Assembly (NCBI GenBank): GCA_030704615.1
Contig: CM060733.1
Span: forward strand, 33,604,001-33,668,000
Reading direction: 5' to 3'
DNA: 64,000 bases
DNA from: Takakia lepidozioides
Lineage: Eukaryota > Streptophyta > Takakiopsida > Takakiales > Takakiaceae
Part shown: piece after piece, positions 1-11,575 of the stretch
Numbering within the stretch: position 1 is the stretch's first letter
How the letters are laid out: each line of letters begins with the position of its first letter
The notes under the pieces: model-generated
What the model was told of the DNA's origin: nothing
Database searches by the model: none
What the model saw: only the letters and a program-made list of their open reading frames with translations
Translations under genes and position numbers: made by a program

Positions 1-2796
1 AGGAAGTAAATGCAGTGTGGGCAGGGTTGGGCTACTACAGAAGGGCACGTTTCCTTCTTGAGGTTGTTACTCACTTCTCTCTCTTTTGTGACTATTGGCT
101 TGTATAACTGGTAATGGGCAGTCAAGATCCTCTTGACTGGTGATGAACCAAAGGTTGGCTTGTTGCTCATTTGGCTAGGACAAGCCATTACACAAGTTAT
201 AGGCATCTAGGCTCATGCAAATACAGAGCAATGTGTCTCGATTGGAGGTCAGTCTCCCGCAGGCGTCACGTTTTATTTGTCTTTGGTCACTGGATTTGTT
301 TGCGTAGCTAAGTTCTCAAATAAATGTATGAGCACTGATGAAGTTGGCAGCCAGTTTGGACCTTGTTAATGCATATCTGCGTCTGACAGTCCTCTTTGAA
401 TCTGCCATTTAGTATGAAGGGTTAAACTGGAAAGTTCATTGCCATGCATAGGGGGCAAAACAAATTATGCTGAAACAAGGGGGCCGGTTCCCTCGAACTG
501 TAACAGAGCTGCAGAAAGTACCTGGCATTGGCAGCTACACCGCAGGTGCCATAGCCTCCATTGCTTTCCAGCAGGTCTGGTTCTCTATTCTGTTTCTGTG
601 TTTCACTACCTGGGTCTGATATATCCCTAGGAGACTAAGCTGAAGTAACTCACTTGACTATTTAGCGGAGTGCATACTTGGCACTCTAGTTGCGGTACAA
701 AGTTGGCAATTCCCAGGTCAGTGGTAGAGATCACCGATAGAAAGTGGACCACGGCCACGAGCTGGCCTGGAATTTGACAGGCTCAAGCTTTACTTGGTGC
801 ACCAGTATGCCCCTAGCAGACCTCTCTTGTGACTTAATTTGCTGACAACATTTTAACTATCTCAGGTCGAACATGTAGCTTCATTGACTTTAGCAGATAA
901 TTCCACTAAGGTAGTTGTACTCGAGGAGGATGATTACATGTAGATTAGATGAAGTGTGTTAACCATGGTTAGTCTGAATTGTCGTAACAGTTGACAAGGT
1001 CAAGAATAAGAGTACCTTTTAAGAGTACCAGTACTTGGAATGCAGGCAGTCCCAGTGGTGGATGGCAATGTTATTCGTGTTCTCTGCAGGCTACGAGCCA
1101 TATCTTCTAATCCCAAAGCATCAGATACAGTCAAGCTTTTATGGTAGGCCTTGATCTGCCGGCAATAGTGTTACCGTGCTGCATGCCAAGTAAAAGTTTT
1201 GTTGTAAGAGGCAATTAAAATCCTGCTGGGACCTGTAATTTTGCACACTTTGGAGATCAGTACACATGCTTCTGTATGGATGTCACTTGCCACTGGTCCA
1301 TAGATGCAGAACTGTAACCAGATACCTCAGCAGCCACATTGAAGTTGTGGGAGTGTTTTATCTGCAATGACACAGCCCAACCTAGGGACATATCCAATGA
1401 TGTGTTGTATACTGTCAGTAAGGAGTCGACTTTTTCATAGCCTATTGAGAAATTGACCTCTTCCGCACCCTGTGGTGACTGCAGGGCTCTAGCCACACAG
1501 TTGGTGGATGCAAAGAGGCCTGGAGACCTTAACCAAGCCTTGATGGAACTAGGTGCCGTTGTCTGCACCCCTTCATCACCCTCTTGTTCTTCCTGTCCTA
1601 TTGCAAGCCACTGCAAAGCTCTGGAACTAGTCCGGCAAAACGAAGGAAGCAGCAAGTCAGGGTCCTCCTCTTCCCAGCCAGTAAGTGAAGCTGCTGCAGC
1701 TGTTCTATCGGTAACTTGTTTTCCTGCTAAGGTCATCAAGGCTGCCCCCCGAGAAGAGCATGTGGCGGTATGTGTTCTAGAGATATCCTCCAGTTACAGT
1801 GCACAAGGGCCAAGTTTGAAAAGGGTTGCTAAAAGTGCAGTGAGTGCAGGCTCTTCCTTCCTATTGGTCCAGAGGCCCCAGCAGGGATTGCTGGCAGGCC
1901 TATGGGAGTTCCCTTCTACCCCACTCCAGAATGTGACGGCTACTACCAAGTCACGAAGGACAGCTATGAATGGATATTTGCAAGAGAAGCTAGGGTTGCA
2001 GATTGGGTGTGGAGGGTACCCAGTGGTTGCTCGTGAGGAGTTAGGCAATTATACCCATGTTTTCTCGCATATTCGCCTCCACATGTCCATTGAGTGGCTG
2101 CTGCTTGGTGTTTCTGGTACTCCCCTTCCCCTTGTGTCAGCTGGTTCTTCTGTAGCAAAATTTACTACCTTGTTTGCTAAAGGTATGTGGTTCATAAGGA
2201 GGCGGAGAGATTCTCTTCTTGCTCCAGCCATATACTCCTTAGTTGATGTACACATTGTATTATATGCCAGCTTTGCTTGACCTAGACATCAGTTTCCCTA
2301 GAGCCACTCGGGATTTTGTTTGGACCTATAGTTTCTTAGGGAACTATTTTCCGGCAAGAAAGTCTCACATTCAGCATTCTGATTGTGTCACGCAGATGAG
2401 TCCAAGGATGTGCCAACCACTCCCTCACAAGATGGGGTTGTTGTGAAATGGGTTGATGCACAAAGTGTTGGTAGCCTTGGACTAACAACTGGGGTCAAGA
2501 AGGTTAGACCTCTCCCGTTTGTATCCATTCAAACTGGTCGCTTTATTTGGTACCCCCCATCTAGCTCTAGTTTGTCTTGCTGATTCATCTTCAGGTTGGT
2601 CTCATTTTCACAAACTAGAGTATCCAAGAGTAACTTTGTTGATCGAAGTTGTAGGTTCCTGTAGAGCAGGGTAATGTTTCACATGCTAAGAGCTAATTGT
2701 AGCTTGGTTGAGCAGGTGTACAAGATATTCTCCGAGTTTCGCGAGAGGCAGTGTCCCTCTGTAGTATCAAAGCGCAGAAGCCCGAAATCTAGTTAG
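1..2796 (+). CDS. MYH: MutY-type adenine DNA glycosylase, 3' part (5' end outside window)
   Basis: Removes adenine mispaired with 8-oxoguanine in base excision repair. Exons read as <3-62, 452-574, 1046-1143, 1485-2182, 2396-2502 and 2716-2796, with GT-AG borders and matching phases. Exon 1 encodes the AGLGYYRRAR box. Exon 2 encodes the helix-hairpin-helix VPGIGSYTAGA. Exon 3 carries VVDGNVIRVL with the catalytic Asp. Exon 4 has the [4Fe-4S] cysteines in the spacing C-x6-C-x2-C-x5-C, followed by the C-terminal Nudix-like domain that recognises 8-oxoG (LLAGLWEFP; FSHIRL). The last exon ends in a basic tail, KRRSPKSS, then TAG. The N-terminus lies upstream of the window. No frameshift or stop was seen in the six exons, so the gene looks functional. 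A MITE sits about 20 bp after the stop. The identification is secure; exact splice sites were inferred by eye. Confidence 0.93.
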
Positions 2797-2817
2797 ACAT
2801 CGAAAGTCTCTGCAGCT

Positions 2818-3095
2818 CTTTGATTTTGTTTTTGGCGAATTTTCGTCAAATGGCGACCTCAGAAAACAAAATAAAATTCTGTCGCAAATTCCCTATGTTT
2901 TCGTGGATGTAATCGCCAAATTTCTCCAAATAAACAATAAATTATAGATGAATTCTCCAAATATGGATGATAAAAGTGGATTGAACTGCGGATATGGATG
3001 ATTCTATCCTAATTTGAATGGATAAACAGCTAATTTTTGCAGAACTCTGTAGCCACTCGTGCTATTTTCCGAATTTCAATAAAAAAACGTACAGA
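2818..3095. mobile_element. AT-rich MITE, copy 1
   Basis: About 278 bp of AT-rich sequence shared with 4670-4932 and 27248-27522. All three begin near TTGGCGAA-TTTCG, contain several GGATGAA-type words, and end near AACTCTGTAGCCACTCGTGC. This copy is flanked by the direct repeat GCAGCT (2812-2817 and 3096-3101). It fills the gap between the MutY stop and the G-box promoter region of the next gene. It has no coding capacity. A hAT-type non-autonomous element is the likeliest class, but the outer ends are weakly inverted, so the class is inferred. Confidence 0.7.
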
Positions 3096-3114
3096 GCAGC
3101 TGACAGCGTCCAGC

Positions 3115-3232
3115 CACGTGGCACCGTATATTTCTTGTGTCCTGTCGAGGTGTTGCCACGTGACTAGGTTTATCGGTAGACATGTGCTCGCTGGCAACGC
3201 GTCTGACCGGTTATCACCGGTCGTGGCACGTG
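3115..3232 (+). promoter_or_regulatory. Cluster of three G-box/ABRE (CACGTG) motifs
   Basis: CACGTG occurs at 3115-3120, 3157-3162 and 3227-3232, about 125-240 bp upstream of the ATG at 3357. The contexts GCCACGTGGC and GCCACGTGAC are typical bZIP/ABF or bHLH binding sites. Three copies in 118 bp are unlikely by chance. They suggest abscisic-acid, light or dehydration control of the ORF that follows; the target gene is inferred from position. Confidence 0.6.
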
Positions 3233-3356
3233 CGGGGCTCTCCAAGTTCGTCTCTCTCCTCGCAGTCGTCTCATCTGTGTTGTTGGTGGTGGAGCTGAGG
3301 GAGGGCAGGCCGACATCGACGCTGTCTCGTTTGTAGAACAGAAACGATCAGGAGCT

Positions 3357-4184
3357 ATGGGGGAGAGGTATAAGGAGAATTTCGATGATTACGACGCCAC
3401 GCCATACCGAGGGGGGTATGATCAAACAAGTGAGTACGGATCTGTGAAGCCCGCCTCAGTGGAGAGTAGCTATGCTGCTGCCGACTACGATCGCGACGAG
3501 GATGATCGCTCTGCCAACTCGTACGGCGCTGAGGTGCGTCCCTATGGCGGAGGACGGTCTTCCAATGAATCTGAGTATGGAGCTAAGCCTAGCTATCATT
3601 CTTCCCACGAGAGTGCAGGCACTGGTCGTGGAAGGCCTGGCTCCTTCGGGCAAGGGAGTGCTGACTCTTATGAGCAGGAGGGAAGGCGTGGCCGGGAGGG
3701 TTATGCCAAACCAGAGCCTGCTTACGGGGAGTCTGCCTACGGTGGTGGCTTCCAGGAGGAGCAGACTCGGCCTAACTATGGTGGTGGTTATGAGGAAGAG
3801 CAGACCGGAAATGACCGCCCTCTGAGGACCTCCAGGCCAAGCTATGGTGAAGGTTATGAAGAGCAGGACAGCGGGTACGAAGGGGCCCTCGGAGGCAGAG
3901 GGAGGGGTCATCATGCGCCCCATGAAGAGAGCTACGAAGGCCGTCGCGAGCAGGGATATGGTGGAAGAAGGGGGTTCGGCGATGAGGAGGGAGTACCTCG
4001 CTTTGGCGTGCCCCCCGAAGAGAGCTACGAAGGCCGTCGCGAGCAGGGATACGGTGGCAGAAGGGAGGTCCGCGATGAGGAGGAAGTACCTGGCTTTGGC
4101 CAGCCTACGTACAGGCAGGAGCCTCGGTTCGGTGACGAGGAGCGTCCTCGCCAACAGCATCGACACCGTAGTGAATGGGAATAG
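3357..4184 (+). CDS. Gly/Tyr/Glu/Arg-rich intrinsically disordered protein
   Basis: An intronless 275-codon ORF from ATG 3357 to TAG. The protein is almost wholly low-complexity, rich in Gly, Tyr, Glu, Arg and Ser, with recurring YGGG/YGG, EEQ and GYEE words. A 15-residue unit (EESYEGRREQGYGGR) occurs twice near residues 189 and 222, showing recent internal duplication. There is no signal peptide, membrane segment or catalytic motif. The composition resembles stress-linked hydrophilic or RNA-binding low-complexity proteins, but no RRM or zinc finger is present, so no molecular function is assigned. Three G-boxes upstream suggest stress or light control. The start is the first ATG in frame. 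An open ORF also exists on the opposite strand here, a by-product of the biased composition. Confidence 0.72.
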   Translation: MGERYKENFDDYDATPYRGGYDQTSEYGSVKPASVESSYAAADYDRDEDDRSANSYGAEVRPYGGGRSSNESEYGAKPSYHSSHESAGTGRGRPGSFGQGSADSYEQEGRRGREGYAKPEPAYGESAYGGGFQEEQTRPNYGGGYEEEQTGNDRPLRTSRPSYGEGYEEQDSGYEGALGGRGRGHHAPHEESYEGRREQGYGGRRGFGDEEGVPRFGVPPEESYEGRREQGYGGRREVRDEEEVPGFGQPTYRQEPRFGDEERPRQQHRHRSEWE

Positions 4185-4669
4185 GTGAGATTGATAGGTA
4201 TTTGGGGCCTTTGATCTTTCTTCTTTGCTAACGGCAGAGAGAAGAGATGGCAGAGGAATTCTTTTCTTACATGGGATTATTCTCTTTCGTCTCACGAGGG
4301 AAATGTTGGCCTCATCTCGCAACTGCTCACTTGTTTTCTGTGTAATTGAACATTGTGTATCTTGAAATTTTCGATTACCTTTCTTTTCTCACTTCATGTG
4401 GTAGACAAACAATATAGCATTGCATTTCATTCGAGCAATCTTTTGGCACTATGGGTAGTGGAAATCCCATCTCCGATATGCATTTATGGTAGGATCGAAC
4501 TTATGAATATGAGAATGGCTTCTCATACTATCACTCTCTGAGTAGCGCGCCATCCCCGCCCTCGCACCAATATCTGGAACAAATAATAGAACCGTGCTCT
4601 TCTTCTTTCCCGCCTGGAAGCTGCTTTGGAAAGATGTTTGTCATAGTGACAGGGCCACTAAGGTCAGCG

Positions 4670-4932
4670 GCGCCAGCGTTTTTTTTATTGGCGAATTTTC
4701 GCCAGATTTCGACATCATAAAATAAAATAAAATATTCTATCGCAAATTCCTAGTTTTTTCATGGATGAAAGCACCAAATTTTTCCAAATAAAAAATAAAT
4801 TATGGATGAATTCGTCAAATAAAGATGATATAAATGGATGGAAGTACGTAAATAGATGAAATAAAGTGGATGAACAGAATATATCGCAATTTTTTTGCAA
4901 AACTCTGTAGCCACTCGTGCTAAGAACACTGG
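4670..4932. mobile_element. AT-rich MITE, copy 2
   Basis: Second copy of the AT-rich element, about 263 bp, from GCGCCAGCGTTTTTTTTATT to AACACTGG. It is flanked by the direct repeat TCAGCG (4664-4669 and 4933-4938). The ends here are the clearest of the three copies: CCAGCGTT at the left faces CCAGTGTT read in reverse from the right. It lies downstream of the Gly/Tyr-rich gene and carries no ORF. Confidence 0.7.
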
Positions 4933-5517
4933 TCAGCGCTGTTTTATGGAATCTAGTCAACCGCATTCTTCCAGGGAAAAAATAAAAACAAAAAACCAAA
5001 ACAAAACCAAGAAGAAACTAAAACAAACTAAAACAAATTAATAAATAAATAAAATTTGCCCTATAAGTTATCCTTCATTCTGATGTTGGGACGTTGGGAC
5101 TTGGGACATCCCCCCACGTGGCTCCGCCCGGGCCGAGAGGCCGGGTCTCATACTTGTATTGGCCCGGCCCGGCCCGGCTCTACCTTGGCGTTATCTCAGA
5201 GAAAAGAAAGAACTGTGCGAGGTTGCAAGTGCGCGGTTCGGTCGAAGGCTTGGAAGGCTGCGAGATTGCACAGCTCCTGAATGTCACTGAAAGATATCCA
5301 GGATTGAAAGCCATTATTTCCTGAAGATTTCATATCCTGGAGAAAGAAGAAGAAGAAGAAGAAGATTTGAGAAACAAGAACGAAAGAAAGAAGGAAACTT
5401 ACGACTTTCAGGGGGACGGGCCCGTCTGAGAGAATTCACGGCTTTGCAAGTGACTTATCTGCGAGATACTGAAGCTTGTGGGAGTAGTCTTTCTGATTTC
5501 CGTCGATATTTCTGAAC

Positions 5518-8309
5518 ATGGCGGCATCTGCTTTGTCTTCCTCATACCTGAGGCCTGCCCCGTCTATAGTTTCTGTGCTTCAGAATGCCAAGCAATGCAG
5601 AGACCAGGTGAAAAAAAGTTCACATGCCTTTGGTTCGTTAGACTCCAGAGTGACAGCCATGGTCGGTGTAGCAAGCTCACGTATTTGTTCCAATTCTTGT
5701 GAAAGGCATTCTCCATCGGCGCTTGTTGGAGACGCGGTCAAATGGGAGCAGAGGAACGTAGACTGTTGGAGGAAGCGGGCCAGGAGAGGAATATGTGCAC
5801 AGGCTGCACTTTTGGAGACTGCTGAATCTTCCAAGGTGACAATCGGAGCACGCTGTTGCATTCTTTTTCAACCTGTTACGTTCAGATCAAGAAGCAAATT
5901 TGTTCTTGTTGGCCATTCTTTGCAGCCATGGGTGAAGTCTTTGTATGAGCATTGTCAAGTGGAATTTGGAGATGAAAGCGGTGACCTATGCGCATTTTCC
6001 AGAGATTGAGTTTATGTCTTTAGTGGTGCACTCTTTCATCCAGAAACACTTGGCAAGTGTTGCAATTGAGATGTTCAAGACGTAATCTGACTGTGTCTAG
6101 TGATTTACACGCCAAACGTCTTGCAGGTTTGTGTATGAAAATTATTCTTGCTTGATACTTCTTCTTCCTTTAATAGCAATTTCCCTGTGCTATATTGCTT
6201 CTCAAAGTAAGGGGACCAGTTGATCATAGATATTCGCAGTACCCGTTCTTGAATCGGATGCCACAGGAAAGCACCATCCAAAGATAGTCCTAACAGCATG
6301 GCTTTCCACCAAGCAAGCTGGAGAGTTCATAGTAAGAACTTTGAAGTTTGGAATAGTCTGGTTTTAAGATTATGAACATCCACTTGTTATTTCTGTACGT
6401 GCAGCTGCAGACAGGAACATGGACTTGGACCAATGAAGGTCGGCCTCTCAATATCCACTACATGGAGCAGTCTGCAGGCGAAGGGCCCTCACAAACTCTC
6501 TTGCTCCTCCCAAGTCTTTCGGATGTCAGCACGACAGATGAGTGGCGAGCCGTCGCTGAGGACCTGGTGTCACAATCAGGGTCTGTGAGGTGTCGAGCTG
6601 TTGTTGTGGATTGGCCTGGGCTTGGATTGTCAGACCGACCTGCAATTGAGTACACTGTGCAGGTCCTGGAGCATTTTCTGGTTGATTTTGTGTCTGCCAG
6701 TGATGGGCCTCTCAAGCTTGCTTCAGGTTCGCAGCTGTGTATCCCCTTATAACATGAGGATTCTTGAAGGCTAGTGTTACTCCAAAACAATGAAATGTGC
6801 AAATTGGAGATTGTCAATTCAAGGCCAGACCTCATGCAGGCAGTGCTGTACCTTTGCCAATAAAAAGCTTTTTTTACTAGGTTTGATACAACTCCAATTC
6901 CTCTTACAATTTTTTAAGTCCAACTGCAACTGTTGATAGAACAAGCAAGCTGGTAAAGCATCTGTGGTCTACTCCATGCAATCATCCCAATTCAAAGGGC
7001 CAGATTGTAGTCGAACACTGGATGGATTAATAAGCAAACTCTTTTTATTTCACTTAACTGAAAGACCACGCTTCTTGGCTTTCATTCCCTTCTGTGATGA
7101 TTTTATATGCTTTTACTTTTTCTCTGCTAAATGTATGGCATTGTAGTCATGGCCCTGGTCTACTGCCGAGAACTTATTTCTCTGAAAAGGTTTCTCTCTC
7201 TCTCCACTCTAGATCCAAGAAACTTGCCATCACCATAGACTTCTGGGCATGTACACGTCCTGTGTTGAAGGAGTAACAACTGCATCTGCAATGTTTATTG
7301 CTTTCTATGAAATTCTGTCAAAGATGTGTCATTGGCCTGCAGGGGAGGCCCCAGTGATAATAGGAGGGGGTCATGCCGCAAGCATAGCAGCAAAAGCAGT
7401 GAGCAGTGGGGCTATCAAGGCACGTGCTTTGGTTCTGGTTGCACCCACATGGGCTGGGCCCCTGCCCATTGTGTTTGGCCGAAGCCCCAGGGCAGAGATC
7501 ATGTATGGCCCCTCATATAAATCCTAGCTTTTTTGTGCAATGGGATGTGTGAGACAGAACAAAGCAGAATTGGAAGGTCATTGGTTGAAAATATTTTGAT
7601 CCTGTCGTCGTACATCTTCAGTTTATCTGACTCTATATACTAGTGGAAGCATGGAATCAGGCAATGTACCTAACAGGAGAAAGCTGACAACTGCCGCTCA
7701 CAGAGAACAAACATAGGAAATGGCCAAAGACGTCTGGAGACATGGATAGATGAGAGGAGTGATGAGAGTTTTGGGGCCGTGAAACGAATGCAGTTCATGT
7801 ATTAGAGGGAGTCCATGTGTTGCTAACAAGTACAGGGGAATTTCATTGGGGGCAGATATGGGCTCTTGCGGAACACACTGAGATCCCCGGGCGTTGGGTG
7901 GGCTATGTACAAGTACCTGGTGAGCAGCCCCAAAAACATACGCCTACAGTACTTAACCCATGTATATGCCGATGCTGACAATGTGACACCTGCCGTTGTG
8001 GAGAACCGGACTGCGTTAACTCAGAGAGAGGGTGCTCGCTATGCACCTGCAGCATTTCTCACAGGGTTACTCGATCCTGTGCAATCACGGGAAGAGTTTT
8101 TGTCACTGTTTGCTGAGTTGGAAGGTAAGCTGCCTGTTCTTGTTCTTTCTACCAGTAAGAGCCCACGACGATCACGTGCAGAGATGGAGGCCCTGAACGA
8201 GGCCAAGGGGGTCACCAAGTATGTGAGACTCCGAGGAGCACTACTTCCCCAGGAGGAATACCCGGAAGATGTCTTTCGTGAACTCCAAGTGTTTCTCAAG
8301 GAGTTGTAA
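5518..8309 (+). CDS. Chloroplast alpha/beta-hydrolase superfamily protein
   Basis: Four exons read as 5518-5835, 6411-6726, 7343-7502 and 7856-8309, with GT-AG borders and consistent phases. Exon 1 encodes about 106 Ser/Ala/Arg-rich residues starting MAASALSSSYLRP, a typical chloroplast transit peptide. Exon 2 has the WTW.NEGRPLNIHY strand, LLLLPSLSDVST in place of the HGF oxyanion loop, and VVVDWPGLGLSDRP. Exon 3 carries the nucleophile elbow as IIGGGHAAS, so Gly stands where the catalytic Ser of GxSxG is expected. Exon 4 encodes YGLLRNTLRSPGVGW and the C-terminal strand and helix. The layout matches a conserved plant plastid subfamily that I recall as sharing this altered elbow. Hydrolytic activity is therefore doubtful and the substrate is unknown. 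A (GAA)n tract at about 5346-5364 lies in the probable 5' UTR. No disruptive change was seen. Confidence 0.85.
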
Positions 8310-11300
8310 AACTCAAAATGGGTCGTTAGATCCGATGGGAAAACACTAGCATCATACAGCAGAAGGATTGGTGCTTAATGCTGTATTGATTTGTATCTTT
8401 GTTCAATATGTACAATCAGATTCAGTCTGTAGATTGAGTGATAATTCATAGCAAGCCATTAGTGAGGGATGCCCAGTGTGGACAAGCAATGCAAGGTGTT
8501 TGCTGCATAAACTTTCTGATATTTGTAGTAGTCAGATCAGCCATAGTAGAAACCGCACTGCTTCTTGAGCGACCATACCCTGTAGAAATTGCTGCACTTA
8601 CCATTGGATGCCTTTGTATCAGGTATCTAAACCCGTGGGGCATCAAGTCACATGAACAAGGTTGGAAAAATCTCTGGTCTTTTCTCTGTAACTGAAAAAA
8701 GGCATATCTGTGTAGAAAGCTTCCATTGACCCCTAATGTCCTAAAGAGATTCCGGCAAAAATCTTCAGATTCATGATCCAAGATCATCTCTCTGGCCATA
8801 TCTTTCCGATTTCTTTGATCTATGGATTTGACCTATTGAATTATTTTGCGAACTACATTTTCACAGCGTTTCACCTATTGGATCTCAAGATCATAACTTT
8901 TTGTGAGCTGTAACTTGGAATTCAGATTAGGCATGCGGCCCACCAATGTAACTTTGAATGCATCACGTGGAAAGCTCAACGGAGGTATGCCAAACTCGGC
9001 TGAACAGGCAGCCACATTAGAACGTCTTTTTAGTGTTCACCTTTCCACACGATGCATCTTTCAATATCTGACCATAAGGAAAAGAACTCACGTGCTGAGG
9101 CAAGTGTGATAGTGCGCATTCCATTTCAACAACATGGTTCCTAAAGGGACCAGTGTACATTAAATCTCTCGCCCTAAAGATGATAGCATCAGTTCCCGCA
9201 AAGTTTGAGTGACAGATCTCATGTGCCATCTGCTATCCAGAGTACTGGTATCCAGAGCATACGATTATACTGTAGGGTAAGGACTGAGGAAATTCGTCCA
9301 GTTCACTTCTGCTTTCTTGATAGCACGCAAGCGCGTTCTCACAGTGGGTGCGATGCAGCCACCAGCCTCCTCAAGTAGGGAAAGCGGCAGGATGTCGAAT
9401 GGGTCCCTCAACTTTACTCATATCCTACCCCCAAACCTGAAATGTCTGTGTGACACAGGGTTAAGGGACCCATCGTCATCTCCCCATAGCTGGTTGGCAG
9501 TCATGCTACCCATTTGCAGCCGAAAGTGAGTCTGGCAACACTTGCTCTTTGATCCTGCTGCATTACAGTTGAAGATGGCGAATACCAGCTCAGAGGTACA
9601 AAGTATTGACATGACACAGCTTCTATGGGTACCTGATTCACTTTACTTCTTAAGGCTGATTGTTTTGGACTTGGGTCCAAACTGGGTTAGGGAAGTCAGG
9701 ACTATTCATCTGCAGAGGTTTAGTGTTTGTCCTAAGCCTAACATCCGAAACAGGTTCATCATTAGCAGACTGCAGTTCAAGCATTTGAGGGTGGATTGAT
9801 GTATCTGGCAGGTGGATGCTGTACATGGAAAGAATAGGAACCGTGTTCCAGGGGACACGTGATCTACATGGTGAAGGCAAGGCAGACGTGCAGATAAGCC
9901 CTAGAACTGCGGCAGGAGGTTAAAAACAGCGCACAGTTGAACACCACCACCGGGACACATCACAACAACTGCCCAACAGGAACCTCAGCATTTCCAGACA
10001 ACGCAAACGCAAAGCTCTTCAGAACAGATCAATTGGTGTTTGAAAGGCTTTCATTGTTGCCCTCAAGAAGCGATGTTCATCATAAGAAGCAGAACGCAGA
10101 CAGAAGGACATCAGAGAGGATCGCTGTAAAAAAGTTTCAAAGCAGTCGCAGTCGAGATGAAACCGCCTCCAGGTGCCTGATCTCAGGTGCTCCAGGACTC
10201 TACTTCTCCCAGGCCCAGAGTGATTCTAAACAATGCAGGACAAGATTCTAAGAGGCAGGTCTGTAATAACCCCACAAACAGAGATGCCAAAAAACGTTCT
10301 GCCGCCGAAGCGAGCCCAGACACAAATGGCAGTGATACAACTCTGGACAGGAGGGTTTAAATATATTGCGTGACTGCGGGTCTGAACCCTAAAATCTCCG
10401 GCTGCAAAGAGTTGCAGCCTAGATGTATGCACGGCAATTAACGTTACTTCTGACCACTAGGTTTTGTATCGATCAATTCAAATTATTTTGAGTTCCCAGG
10501 TACTGTATTCAAAGTTCTGGGAATTTCCTGGAGGAGGGTGCAAACCTTTGGAGATTCGGGCGCCATCTGTCGCATGGCGTTCAGGACTCTGGGTTTAGGT
10601 CCACTCTTCAACAGCTGCTCTTGCATAGGTGTTGTGAGGATTGCAGATACAGATACCTGCTCTTCCTTAGCCATTCACATGAGTGGAGGTCGTCAAGCCA
10701 TGTGTAGTAATGTCGGGCTCTCCACGCCTCGGTGCTCTCCTTGGTGTCTGTGTAGGGTTTCTGGTTGAATTGCATGCTTGCTATTTCGATCACTACAGAA
10801 GGCGGGTGAGGCATGCCACTATAAAACAAACGTGTCATCCCGTGTCACTTTTCCGATTCCTCTCTGATTTCTATGACGGTGAGGAGGTTGTAGGCGGAGA
10901 TTAGCAGGAAGGAAACGCGTGGGGGAACAACCAAGAGGAGTTGCATCTGATTTACATGTGAATTCTATTCACCAAATCCCTCATTATAATTTTGAGCGAT
11001 GGCCCTTTCTGTTGGAATGGTTGGTGCACTATCATGTTTGACATTGGAGATCCTACGATGATGACCCGATGCAATTTACTTTCTATCTGTCCAACCTTCC
11101 AAAGACACTTGGACTGTTCCGTAAGCCCAACAATCCACTATTTCAAGTTCAATTTCAATCAAAGAGGTGGAAATGGTTTCTGTTTTATCAAAGAGGCCCC
11201 ACTGTGCTCGTCCTACAGGCATTGGCGAACATTTTATGTGAAGCAAGAATTATCCACAGCTCCATCTGATCTCATTTCAAACACAGAATTTTGTTAACCA

Positions 11301-11575
11301 CTGTTGCATGAGACAACGAACCAAATCAGAGTGTACAACAGAATTTCATGCAGAAGTCAAGATTTGATAAGCATACAGACAGACTGCAACAACAGCTAAA
11401 ATAGAACAGCTTCTTTTCCCTCGGGAAGAAATGATATGGAGGACAAGTGAAGGAGCAAGGTCTGGAGATCCCTCTGCAAAATTGTCACTGGAGCGGGGAG
11501 CATACTAGCCTAGCAAAATCAATTTCCAGCACCAGGTCCATAAACATTGAATTAAGAGAGGGACAAGCCCGACAT
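8310..11575. other. No recognisable gene
   Basis: About 3.3 kb between the hydrolase and the BAHD relic. Both strands hold only short ORFs without family resemblance. A 10-bp perfect inverted repeat (ATGGGTCCCT near 9400 and AGGGACCCAT near 9460) is the only local structure noticed. Confidence 0.5.

Noticed and set aside
3456-4322. 288-codon minus-strand ORF opposite the Gly/Tyr-rich gene
   Set aside because: It is the mirror of a biased Gly/Arg/Glu-rich sequence; the + strand reading has the better start, repeated units and a promoter.
9317-9612. Possible coding ORFs on both strands
   Set aside because: Short, overlapping and without family resemblance.
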